Assembly: GCA_002392525.1 (NCBI GenBank)
Contig: DGHE01000018.1
Location: 1 to 19,266 of the forward strand
Length of the DNA: 19,266 nucleotides
Source of the DNA: Bacteroidales bacterium UBA3856
GTDB taxonomy: Bacteria; Bacteroidota; Bacteroidia; Bacteroidales; UBA932
Direction of reading: 5' to 3'
Part shown: one piece after another, positions 1 to 7,273 of the stretch
How positions within the stretch are numbered: position 1 is the stretch's first letter
Layout: the number at the start of each line of letters is the position of its first letter
The notes under the pieces: generated by a model
What the model was told of the DNA's origin: nothing
What the model saw: only the letters and a program-made list of their open reading frames with translations
The model's database searches: none
Made by a program: the position numbers and the translations under genes

Positions 1-906
1 CTCAACGGCACGCAGTTCATGAGCGCCCACGCCATTTGGAGCATTCTCAAGAGCATCCGGCTCAGCGCCTGGGCCGATGTCATCGGCGCCATGTCGCTGG
101 ATGCCTACGACGGCCGCATCGAGCCCTTCCTGCCCCTCACTCACCTCCTGCGCCCCCACACCGGGCAAATCCTCACGGGTAAAAAGTTCATGGAAATCCT
201 GGAGGGCAGCGAGCTCATCAACCGGCCCAAGGTGCATGTGCAGGACCCGTACAGCTTCCGCTGCATCCCGCAGGTGCACGGCGCGGTCAAGGACAACATC
301 GCGTATGTAAAGTCCGTGATAGAAAACGAGATCAACTCCGCCACCGACAACCCCAACATCTTCCCCGACGAAGACATGGTGATATCGGCCGGCAACTTCC
401 ACGGAGAGCCCATCGCCATTCCCATGGACTCCCTGGCCATCGCGATGAGCGAACTCGCCAGCATCTCCGAGCGCCGCACGTTCCAGCTCATCGACGGTCT
501 CCGCGGCCTGCCCAAGTACCTGGTGGCCTCTCCCGGCCTCAACAGCGGATTCATGATTCCCCAGTACACGGCGGCCTCCATCGTCTCCCAGAACAAGGGC
601 CTGTGCTGGCCGGCTTCCTGCGACTCCATTCCCTCTTCCCAGGGCCAGGAAGACCACGTCTCCATGGGTTCCAACAGCGCCACCAAACTGGTGCGGATTG
701 TGGACAACGTAGAAACCGTGCTGGCTATCGAACTATTCAACGCCGCGCAGGCGCTGGAGTTCCGCCGGCCGCTCAAGAGTTCCCCGAAGTTGGAGCAAAT
801 CTTCACCGACTACCGCAAAGAAGTGCCGTTCATTGACACGGACACCTACATGCACCCTTACATCATGAAATCCGTCGAATTCATCCGGAATGAATCTTAT
901 CTATAA
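1..906 (+). CDS. hutH: Histidine ammonia-lyase, C-terminal part (5' end outside window)
   Basis: Cytosolic enzyme of histidine degradation that removes ammonia from L-histidine to give trans-urocanate. The reading frame is open from base 1 and starts inside the gene at LNGTQ, the conserved Asn-Gly segment that lies after the MIO (Ala-Ser-Gly) cofactor loop. The loop itself is therefore off the window. Conserved signatures visible here are QDPYSFRC (241-264), which holds the Gln, Tyr and Arg that contact substrate in characterised enzymes, EINSATDNP (328-354), and the GQEDHVSMG segment with its catalytic Glu near 649. The 301 codons present fit the downstream part of a roughly 500-residue protein. 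The stop is TAA at 904-906. The 3' end overlaps hutI by 17 nt, so the two are probably co-transcribed. No broken catalytic residue is seen in this part. Aromatic ammonia-lyases of other specificity share these motifs, but adjacency to hutI makes histidine the substrate. Confidence 0.96.
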   Translation, partial: LNGTQFMSAHAIWSILKSIRLSAWADVIGAMSLDAYDGRIEPFLPLTHLLRPHTGQILTGKKFMEILEGSELINRPKVHVQDPYSFRCIPQVHGAVKDNIAYVKSVIENEINSATDNPNIFPDEDMVISAGNFHGEPIAIPMDSLAIAMSELASISERRTFQLIDGLRGLPKYLVASPGLNSGFMIPQYTAASIVSQNKGLCWPASCDSIPSSQGQEDHVSMGSNSATKLVRIVDNVETVLAIELFNAAQALEFRRPLKSSPKLEQIFTDYRKEVPFIDTDTYMHPYIMKSVEFIRNESYL

Positions 907-2113
907 CATAGGCCTCCTCGCGGGCATCCAGCCGGAGGGAGTCCTTCGGGTGGAAGGCGCCGCACAGGGCCGCACGGGCATGCTGGAGAACGCGTGGCTT
1001 TCCATAGAGGATGGAAGGATAGCGGATTTTGGGCCGATGCAAGAGATGCCCGACCGGGTCGGGCATGACGGCCTTTGTCATTCTGAGCGAAGCGAAGAAT
1101 CTGTCGACGCGCAGGGCGGCATGGTCATTCCCGGCTTCTGCGACAGCCACACGCATCTGGTCTATGCGGGCAGCCGGGACGGCGAGTTTCTGGACAAGAT
1201 CAACGGCCTGTCCTATGAGGAGATAGCGGCGCGGGGCGGCGGAATCCTCAACTCGGCCGACCTTCTGGGCCGCACCTCGGAAGAGGAGCTCTTCCGCCAG
1301 TCCATGGTGCGCGTACAGGAAGTGATGGACAAAGGCACCGTGGCTCTTGAAATCAAGAGCGGATACGGCCTGTGCCCCGAGGGAGAGATGAAGATGCTCC
1401 GGGTCATTGACCGCATCAAAAGGAGCATCCCGGCCGCCGTGAAGTGTACTTTCCTGGGAGCGCACGCCGTGGGACGGGGCTACTCGCACGGAGACTATGT
1501 GAACGAGGTCATCGGCCTCATTCCTGAGGCACAGAAGTATGCCGACTTCATCGACGTCTTCTGCGACGAAGGCTTCTTTACCCCGGAGGACACCGCCCGC
1601 ATCCTGGAAGCCACTTCCCTGCCGGCCAAGATCCACGCCAACGAACTGGCCGTGAGCGGCGGCGTGGAGGTGGGCGTGCAGCACGGCGCCCTCTCCGTAG
1701 ACCACCTGGAACGGACGACAGAGGCCCAGATGGAAGTACTGAAGGGCACCGGGACCATGCCCACCATGCTGCCCGGCTCTTCCTTCTTCCTGGGGCTCCC
1801 CTACGGCCGCGCCCGCGAGTTCGTGAAAGCCGGACTGGGCGTTGCCCTGGCCAGCGACTACAATCCGGGATCTTCTCCCAGCGGAGACATGCGCTTTGTG
1901 ATGGCCCAGGGCTGCATCAAGATGCGCCTCACGCCCATTGAAGCCTTCAATGCCGTTACCCTCAACAGCGCTTACGCCATGGAACTCTCCGGGGAATACG
2001 GCTCCGTCACACGCGGCAAGAAGGCCGCCCTCATCCTCACGGAACCCGGCTGGGACCTTACCAAACTGGCCTACCAGTATGAGACTCCGTTTATCCGGAA
2101 AGTTTTTTTCTAG
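890..2113 (+). CDS. hutI: Imidazolonepropionase carrying an in-frame repeat insert
   Basis: Cytosolic metal-dependent amidohydrolase that opens 4-imidazolone-5-propanoate to N-formimidoyl-L-glutamate, the third step of histidine degradation. Family marks, in order: the metal-binding HxH in DSHTHLVYAG (His87, His89), KSGYGL (156-161), GAHAVGRGYS (190-199), KIHANEL with His249, SVDHLE with His272, and ASDYNPGS with Asp323. The length of 407 residues is normal for the family. The ATG at 890 lies inside the end of hutH and gives the expected N-terminus NLIYNIGLLAGI, supporting translational coupling. Odd: residues about 53-71, including GHDGLCHSERSEES, are encoded by a palindrome and a dispersed-repeat-like sequence. 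They lie in the surface loop between the N-terminal beta domain and the VDAQGGMVIPGF strand just before the metal site. All catalytic residues remain, so the enzyme is probably active. The stop TAG at 2111-2113 overlaps the stop of the convergent regulator gene. Confidence 0.96.
   Translation: MNLIYNIGLLAGIQPEGVLRVEGAAQGRTGMLENAWLSIEDGRIADFGPMQEMPDRVGHDGLCHSERSEESVDAQGGMVIPGFCDSHTHLVYAGSRDGEFLDKINGLSYEEIAARGGGILNSADLLGRTSEEELFRQSMVRVQEVMDKGTVALEIKSGYGLCPEGEMKMLRVIDRIKRSIPAAVKCTFLGAHAVGRGYSHGDYVNEVIGLIPEAQKYADFIDVFCDEGFFTPEDTARILEATSLPAKIHANELAVSGGVEVGVQHGALSVDHLERTTEAQMEVLKGTGTMPTMLPGSSFFLGLPYGRAREFVKAGLGVALASDYNPGSSPSGDMRFVMAQGCIKMRLTPIEAFNAVTLNSAYAMELSGEYGSVTRGKKAALILTEPGWDLTKLAYQYETPFIRKVFF
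1046..1103 (+). repeat. Palindrome plus HSERSEE-type dispersed repeat inside hutI
   Basis: Seen directly: a perfect inverted repeat, ATGCCCGAC (1046-1054), spacer CGG, GTCGGGCAT (1058-1066). About ten bases later comes tgtcattctgagcgaagcg and then aagaatctg (1076-1103), which itself has ATTCT/AGAAT ends (1080-1084 and 1096-1100). I recognise the second part, from memory and without a search, as a short repeat widespread between genes of several bacterial phyla. It is often mistranslated as HSERSEES on one strand or FASLRMT on the other. Here it is read in frame within a conserved enzyme and adds no stop. No second copy was noticed in this window. The exact insertion borders are uncertain by several bases. 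Confidence 0.75.
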
Positions 2114-3180
2114 GAAGCTTCCCTTACGCGTTTTCTCGCATTGTAATAAGACTGGCGGTTGTTGAACCCTGCCTCCAGGGCCACCTGGTCCACATCGGCA
2201 CGGGGATGCTCCGCCAGGAAGGCATCGGCATGGGCCAGCCGGCAGCGGTTCACGTAGTGGAAGAAACCGCCGTACTCCTCGTTCAGGATGGCCGATACAT
2301 AGGTACGGTTGCACCCGCAGGCCTGTGACAGTTTCCCCAGCGTAAAGTGGCTGTCCAGGTACGCCTTCCCCTCCTCCACTTCCTTCCGGATGAGGGAGAG
2401 GATCTCCGACTTTCTCTCCTGCGGGAGATCCGGCTCTTCGGGAAGGGTCACGGGGACAGGAGCCGACAGTTCCTCTTCCAGGCGTTCCGCCTCCACCGTC
2501 CGGAGCGGTGAAAGGGCGCCCCTGAAAATGATGGCCTGGAGTACCGAGAGCACCAGGAGGCCCACCGCCATCACCGGATAGCTTCCGTTGAACGTAACGC
2601 TCCAGCTCATGATAAGATGAAGGACCGGGAAGTAAATGAGCGACTTGGCATAGCGGTCGGGGACGTCATCGGGATTGGAAAAGTTCCCCTCCGTGAAACG
2701 GCTCAGCGGGTGGATGACCATGATGAGGGTGAACACCAGCGCGATGAGATATCCTGCGGTAAGGAGGGCGGCCACCAGGAAATAAAGGCTGCGGAAAAGC
2801 CCCTGCATCTGAACACCGGGAAGGAGCGTTGTCACAAGCGCCACCAGGCACATGACGGCATAGCTTACCCACATAATGAGCGTGGGCCTGTGCCACCAGC
2901 TTGCCTTGAGGATACGGCCGAAGTAGCTGAGAATAAGGACCGAGCAGAAACAGGGCGAACCCATGAGGAGCATGAGCCTCAGCTGCAGGGCGCCATCCGG
3001 ATCCGAGGGCCGAAGCAGCACCGGGGCAAGCAGGAGATAAGACAGCGAGCAAAAGACCAGCGCACGCCAGCCGGGGAGGGACCGGTCCTGCTCCGGCCGC
3101 ACCATAGCCATCATCGCACAGACCGTGAGATAAACGGTCAGGGACAGACTCAGCAAAAGTTCAGGGGAAGAGTAATTCAT
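2110..3180 (-). CDS. Membrane-anchored AraC-family transcription regulator
   Basis: The product, 356 residues from the ATG at 3180, has about seven hydrophobic segments in its first 220 residues (roughly 2-24, 40-57, 68-87, 101-119, 131-155, 182-198 and 202-220). A charged, proline-rich linker (about 225-255) follows. The C-terminus is an AraC-type double helix-turn-helix (about 258-353), with the typical FTLGKLSQACGCNRTYVSAILNEEYG first HTH region broken here as FTLGKLSQACGCNRTYVSA followed by ILNEEYG, and LEAGFNNRQSYYNARKR at the end. It should be an inner-membrane protein with a cytoplasmic DNA-binding domain, an architecture common in Bacteroidetes. The start at 3180 is chosen because its ATG overlaps the TGA of the upstream protease gene (ATGA); an in-frame ATG at 3189 is possible. 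Its target genes are unknown. The preceding operon genes suggest that its activity is tied to membrane proteolysis, which is inference. The stop shares CTAG with hutI on the other strand. Confidence 0.88.
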   Translation of the reverse strand: MNYSSPELLLSLSLTVYLTVCAMMAMVRPEQDRSLPGWRALVFCSLSYLLLAPVLLRPSDPDGALQLRLMLLMGSPCFCSVLILSYFGRILKASWWHRPTLIMWVSYAVMCLVALVTTLLPGVQMQGLFRSLYFLVAALLTAGYLIALVFTLIMVIHPLSRFTEGNFSNPDDVPDRYAKSLIYFPVLHLIMSWSVTFNGSYPVMAVGLLVLSVLQAIIFRGALSPLRTVEAERLEEELSAPVPVTLPEEPDLPQERKSEILSLIRKEVEEGKAYLDSHFTLGKLSQACGCNRTYVSAILNEEYGGFFHYVNRCRLAHADAFLAEHPRADVDQVALEAGFNNRQSYYNARKRVREAS

Positions 3181-4214
3181 CGCTTGCATTCTGACAGTAA
3201 ATCATCCAGTGCCTTCCGGTCCGAGGGATAGAATTTCACGACGGGAGCCACCGCCATGCGGGCCGTTCTCCCGAGCCGCTTTTCCAGCGTCACGTACTCG
3301 GAATACTGCGACAGGAGTTCCTGCGCACGCTCCGGTTCCAGGGGAAACGCCAGCCCGGCCTCGTGCAGCATGAACCGGCTGCGGGCCGCCAGCGTGAGTT
3401 CCATATGCAGCTGCACAAAGCAGATGATATCAAAGAAAACTTCGGGAGGGAAAGCGTCCCGGACCGACAGCAGGAACGCTCCGGTCCGGGTATGTACAAG
3501 GTTACCCTCGCGGATGGACGTAAGAAGGGCGATTTGCTTGTCAATTCCCTTATCCAGCCAGCGGTGGATCATGCCGGAGTCGTAATGGTAGGTCCAGAGC
3601 AGCAGGGCCGCCAGAGCGCCGAAGACAACGGCATACTGGATGAGCGGAGGGAAATGGAAGGAGTTATGGAATACGTGCACCACCGGGGCCGATGCCAGCA
3701 GAAACGCCGCCACCACAATGTCCCTCGTTTTTACCGCCAGGTGGGAGCGGCCCCGCTCGATGAGCCGGACGGCAAGCATGAGAGCGGCGGCGACAACGGC
3801 GCTGCAGCCCATGTGGATAAGCGCCACTTCCAGGCCCCGGAACAAGGCGGTGCCCATGGAAAGAGGCTCTCCCATAACCAGGTAGAATACATTCTCCAGA
3901 ATGGAGAATCCGCCTCCCACGGCCGCCCCGCAGATGACACTGTCAATGAAAAAGGCCACTTTCTTGCGGCTGGCAAGATACACGAGCGGAACAGCCTTCA
4001 CCAGCTCCTCCACGAGCGGGTCCAGAAAATCCGACACGCGCTCCGGGACCACCTTTCCCGCAAGCTGGAAAAGACCGAATGAAATGAGGGCCGATACCAT
4101 CCCGCACAGCACCAGCGCAAGGAGACGCTTCACGCTCACGAGCGCAAAGTTATCCAGCACATAGACCAGCGCAATGTAGACGACAACGGGAAAAAGGGCA
4201 GCGGCGAAGGACAT
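3177..4214 (-). CDS. PrsW-family intramembrane metalloprotease
   Basis: A 345-residue polytopic membrane protein with the signature residues of the PrsW/CPBP (ABI) superfamily. These are the Glu-Glu-x-x-Lys motif in PLVEELVK (E69, E70, K73), GFSILENVFY (E107, N108), the Arg-x7-His in FRGLEVALIHMG (H134), and HVFHN (H180, H183, N184). Each sits in or beside a hydrophobic helix, as expected for the intramembrane metal site. The first eight or so helices end near residue 208. A soluble tail of about 130 residues without recognisable motifs follows; it is longer than in minimal family members and may bind a substrate or partner. In Bacillus, PrsW cuts an anti-sigma factor; the substrate here is unknown. 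The ATG at 4214 shares its A with the TAA of the upstream gene (TAATG), and the stop overlaps the regulator's ATG, so all three genes are translationally coupled. Confidence 0.88.
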   Translation of the reverse strand: MSFAAALFPVVVYIALVYVLDNFALVSVKRLLALVLCGMVSALISFGLFQLAGKVVPERVSDFLDPLVEELVKAVPLVYLASRKKVAFFIDSVICGAAVGGGFSILENVFYLVMGEPLSMGTALFRGLEVALIHMGCSAVVAAALMLAVRLIERGRSHLAVKTRDIVVAAFLLASAPVVHVFHNSFHFPPLIQYAVVFGALAALLLWTYHYDSGMIHRWLDKGIDKQIALLTSIREGNLVHTRTGAFLLSVRDAFPPEVFFDIICFVQLHMELTLAARSRFMLHEAGLAFPLEPERAQELLSQYSEYVTLEKRLGRTARMAVAPVVKFYPSDRKALDDLLSECKR

Positions 4215-7195
4215 TACAGCAGCTTGAGGGAAATCATGATTTCGTTACCGTGACGGCCTCCGGGGAATCCCTCCGGGGCGAACAGATGGGCATACCCGAG
4301 CGAAAGCGTGGTCTTGAGATAATTGAGAAAGACAATTTCCGTTGACACCTGGACGCCGGTACTGTAGTACATGGAATGTGGTTCACCGGGATTCCAGGCC
4401 GAGAGGCCCGTTCCAAACAGCGAGCACTGGATCCAGGTGGGATAGCAGGCCAGGGCGCCGAAGTCATTGAGACGGATGGGGCGGAAATTGAGCTCCGCCG
4501 TCGCCTTGGCATACGAGTGGGCCTTGATGGCATCGATGCCCGCACCCGGCATGGCCAGGGAGGTTCGGTACTGGAACGCACTGCGGTTGTCCACGCGATT
4601 GTTGCGGAAACCGCCCAGATAGGTATTGCCAAAGATGGTGGAAGGATCTCCGAAGTTATGGCCGGCAGCCGTGCGCAGCCAGAAAGAATTGTTGCGGTCT
4701 ATGGGAAGGAGGAAGCCGAAGTCCCCCGTAGCCTCTACCGAAGGGTAGAACCGTCCTCCGGCCAGATAGCCATAGCCCTGGGCACTCAGGCTGAACCCCT
4801 TCTCGGCGGTTATGCCTCCAAGGGAAGCCTGCAGTTTGGAAAGACGGCCGTAAAGGGAAACCGTCTGCATGGAGCGGATATCCTTCACCTCGATCTCCTG
4901 GTACAGCGGCAGGGCGTCCATGTCTCCGTAGGCGCCCACGGAGAAGCCCCACGCCTTGGTATAGGGAGCCGTAATGGAGCTGTTGAAGTTGTAGGCAAGG
5001 GATACCATGTAACCCTTGCGGCTGGTGCGGAGAGGGCCCGCCAGGTCATAGAAGCTGGTAGGGTTCCAGGCCGCTTTGAGCGTCCAGAAGAAATACTTCC
5101 ACTCGAGGTCTGCGTGGAACTTGTTCTTCAGGGCATTGCTGCTCCAGGGCGAAATGCCCACACCCAGCTTGAGGGTGCTGAGCCCCACCGGGTCGCTGAA
5201 GAAGATGCGGTAACCGAGGACCGGAGTCACACGGTTCCAGGCCATGGCATCCTTGAAACCGGAAAGGGTGGGATAAGCACCGGCAAAACGCATTTCCTTC
5301 AAGGGACTGTAAGACGTGATGGCATGGTAGACATCCCCGAACTCCACCTTGGGAAGCGGCTTTTTCAGAAGGCCCACCTGCTCCAAGGCCTCCGAGTTAT
5401 TCTCATACGTCTTCTGGCCATAGAGCTTCACGGCATTCGCATCTTCCACCACCTCGCGGGCGAGCGTCACGGGCCGCAGGCCGTCACGCTCGAACTGGAG
5501 GGCCAGGATTTCCCCGGGAGCAATCTCAAGGGGAGCGAACAGGCCGATGCCCGTGTTGGACACCATCTCTGCCTTGCGGGTTTCCAGCTGGATTTGCCAG
5601 AGGTTGGAGACGCCGGTATAGTAGGAACTGCCAATAAGGTACTTATCGTCCAGCGAGAAACGGAACTGTCCCAGGTTGGCATCCTCAAAGGTGAGAAGTT
5701 CCACGGGATTGAAAATGGCCTGCGAGAGTTCTTCCAGGTTGAAAAGGATGAGCGTATGCTCGCCGTTGTCTCCCTGGCGGGTGAGCGAAAGGTACTTTCC
5801 GTCATGGCTCACGTCAAGGTCGAAGACGCTTACGCCAAAGGGAAAAGCATAAATCACCTCCGGGTTCTCCAGGTTCCGGTCCAAGCGGACGATGGACTGG
5901 GTGCCGCCGTTGGAAAAGAGGCCGTAGAGCCGGTCGGAGGCATTGTCATACACGATATTGTTTATGCGCTGGAACTTTTTCCTTGTCACCACCTTCTTCC
6001 GGTGAAGGTCATACACTTCCAGCCCCCTCATGCGCGCGTTGTTCACGGTATAGATCAGGCGCCCCGCATTGCGGTCCAGCGCTACGAAGGCCGGATTATA
6101 CAGCTGGATACCATTCAGATCTGTGAGCGTGCGCTGCTTACCGGTACGCAGGTCCAGCTCCAGAAGGTGCGGGAAACTCCCCGGGGCATTCATGGCGGCA
6201 TAGGCCTTTCCCGTCTCCGGATTGTAGACAAACGGTGAGACGGAGCCAAGGGGCTCGGGAGTGAGGGGATGCGTCTTTGTGAGCGGGAACGCCCGGATGG
6301 CGGCCAGATTCTCTTCCTGGTGCTTTCTTTCGTCCTCCTTCCAGTCATTCCAGACCTTGCGGAGAGACTGCCCGTATACCTTCTTGAACTGGTTGCCAAA
6401 GAAGATGCGGCTGTCGGCCGTGCGGTTATAGAACCGGATGAGGTTGTCGTATCCGTACTCCTTGGTGAGGTAGTTTACGAAGCGGGTGCCGTAGAGGTAG
6501 GCGTTGGCGCCCACCTGGAAGTCCATGGTAGAGCCTTCCGTCTCCAGACCCACCACGGAGAAGAGCTTTTCTCCTCCGTCAATGATGCTGCGGAAGTACA
6601 TTTCGTCGTAACCGCCCAGGGCGCGTCCTACGCCGCCGCCCAGCCAGGTTTCCATGAAGCACGCAATACCCTCGTGGTACCAGCGGGGCGCATACCAGCG
6701 CGGAACGCTCATATAACTCCACAGGGCCGTTATGGGATGGGAGCTGTCCACGCTCACCTTGGATCCGAAGAAACGCCGCCAGCCCAGGTCTTTCCGGTTG
6801 TACTTGTCCGTCATCACGATATGCGTATACTCGTGGCAGAAAAGCTGACGGTAACGTTCCCCGGCCGGATTGATGTAGTAGGACATATTGAGCGGAGCCA
6901 TGCCCACCTGGATGAGCGAGCGCGGAAGCGGGGTTGCACCGCCGTTGCCATCGTCTTCCCAGTCAGTCAGGAGAACCAGGGTAGGCTCCGGCACATAGAC
7001 GGAATCGGTAGTCCAGATTTGCCTGTGGAGCGCCGTCCCGTTCTCATACATGCGTATCATATGGGGAATGTAACGCGACAGGTTCTTGTCAAAGAAAACC
7101 AGGCGGACATCATCCGTCTTGTACTGATAATACGTCTGCCCCCGGGACGTCAGGGAAAGGAGAAGTAAAACGAAGGTTAAGAATTTGATACGCAT
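4214..7195 (-). CDS. Secreted gluzincin protease with beta-propeller and outer-membrane barrel
   Basis: A protein of 993 residues with three apparent parts. A signal peptide (about 1-20, ending near TSRGQT) precedes a metalloprotease-like domain with HEYTH (121-125) and, about 50 residues on, PRWYHEGIACFMETW. In gluzincins the HExxH provides two zinc ligands and a catalytic Glu, and the Glu of the EG motif (about 175) is the third ligand; all are present. Residues about 300-590 show repeating strands with PE-TGKAYA and SHDGKYLSL turns, as in TolB-like beta-propellers. Residues about 615-993 are rich in alternating aromatic and polar strands, as in an outer-membrane beta-barrel. The likely location is the outer membrane; the substrate is unknown. 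An upstream in-frame TTG at 7201 is rejected because ATG 7195 gives a clean signal peptide. A promoter-like box ends only 4 nt before this ATG. The gene heads an operon with the PrsW protease and the AraC regulator. Confidence 0.85.
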   Translation of the reverse strand: MRIKFLTFVLLLLSLTSRGQTYYQYKTDDVRLVFFDKNLSRYIPHMIRMYENGTALHRQIWTTDSVYVPEPTLVLLTDWEDDGNGGATPLPRSLIQVGMAPLNMSYYINPAGERYRQLFCHEYTHIVMTDKYNRKDLGWRRFFGSKVSVDSSHPITALWSYMSVPRWYAPRWYHEGIACFMETWLGGGVGRALGGYDEMYFRSIIDGGEKLFSVVGLETEGSTMDFQVGANAYLYGTRFVNYLTKEYGYDNLIRFYNRTADSRIFFGNQFKKVYGQSLRKVWNDWKEDERKHQEENLAAIRAFPLTKTHPLTPEPLGSVSPFVYNPETGKAYAAMNAPGSFPHLLELDLRTGKQRTLTDLNGIQLYNPAFVALDRNAGRLIYTVNNARMRGLEVYDLHRKKVVTRKKFQRINNIVYDNASDRLYGLFSNGGTQSIVRLDRNLENPEVIYAFPFGVSVFDLDVSHDGKYLSLTRQGDNGEHTLILFNLEELSQAIFNPVELLTFEDANLGQFRFSLDDKYLIGSSYYTGVSNLWQIQLETRKAEMVSNTGIGLFAPLEIAPGEILALQFERDGLRPVTLAREVVEDANAVKLYGQKTYENNSEALEQVGLLKKPLPKVEFGDVYHAITSYSPLKEMRFAGAYPTLSGFKDAMAWNRVTPVLGYRIFFSDPVGLSTLKLGVGISPWSSNALKNKFHADLEWKYFFWTLKAAWNPTSFYDLAGPLRTSRKGYMVSLAYNFNSSITAPYTKAWGFSVGAYGDMDALPLYQEIEVKDIRSMQTVSLYGRLSKLQASLGGITAEKGFSLSAQGYGYLAGGRFYPSVEATGDFGFLLPIDRNNSFWLRTAAGHNFGDPSTIFGNTYLGGFRNNRVDNRSAFQYRTSLAMPGAGIDAIKAHSYAKATAELNFRPIRLNDFGALACYPTWIQCSLFGTGLSAWNPGEPHSMYYSTGVQVSTEIVFLNYLKTTLSLGYAHLFAPEGFPGGRHGNEIMISLKLL

Positions 7196-7198
7196 GCA

Positions 7199-7228
7199 CA
7201 AAGATACACTTTTCGAGGGAAAATCAAA
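7199..7228 (-). promoter_or_regulatory. Bacteroidetes-type promoter for the protease/regulator operon
   Basis: On the minus strand, TATCTTTG (7199-7206) matches the Bacteroidetes -7 consensus TAnnTTTG exactly. A TTTG (7225-7228) lies 18 nt upstream, close to the usual 19-21 nt spacing of the -33 box. The -33 box lies in the U-tract of the terminator of the preceding gene. Because the -7 box ends 4 nt before the ATG at 7195, the predicted transcript would begin at or within a base or two of the start codon. Confidence 0.6.
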
Positions 7229-7251
7229 AAGCCCCTCCGGGAAGGAGAGGC
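7224..7251 (-). terminator. Rho-independent terminator after the 378-residue protein gene
   Basis: Read on the minus strand, an 8-bp stem GCCTCTCC/GGAGGGGC (7251-7244 pairing with 7238-7231, with one G-T wobble) closes a 5-nt loop and is followed by TTTTT (7230-7226). It lies about 22 nt after the stop codon at 7274. It separates the 378-residue protein gene from the protease/regulator operon, whose promoter box begins within the same U-tract. Confidence 0.8.
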
Positions 7252-7273
7252 CTTCAGGCTTTGCAGGAAAAAA

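Noticed and set aside
2113..2122. Perfect palindrome GGAAGCTTCC at the convergent stop codons, considered as a bidirectional terminator.
   Set aside because: With no spacer it can form only about three pairs around a loop, and the T-run beside it lies before it on the plus strand and becomes A on the minus transcript, so no U-tract follows in either direction.
881..2314. A 477-codon open frame on the minus strand across hutI.
   Set aside because: It is antisense to a well-conserved enzyme and runs into the end of the AraC gene. The translation is Gly/His/Arg-rich low-quality sequence, as expected of a shadow.
4376..6238. A 620-codon plus-strand open frame inside the outer-membrane protease gene.
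   Set aside because: Same explanation as other antisense frames. The sense strand has a signal peptide, HExxH and barrel strands, and the antisense product has none.
7196..7201. TTG start at 7201 for the outer-membrane protease.
   Set aside because: It adds only Met-Cys before the ATG at 7195 and lies within the -7 promoter box; the ATG gives the clean signal peptide.
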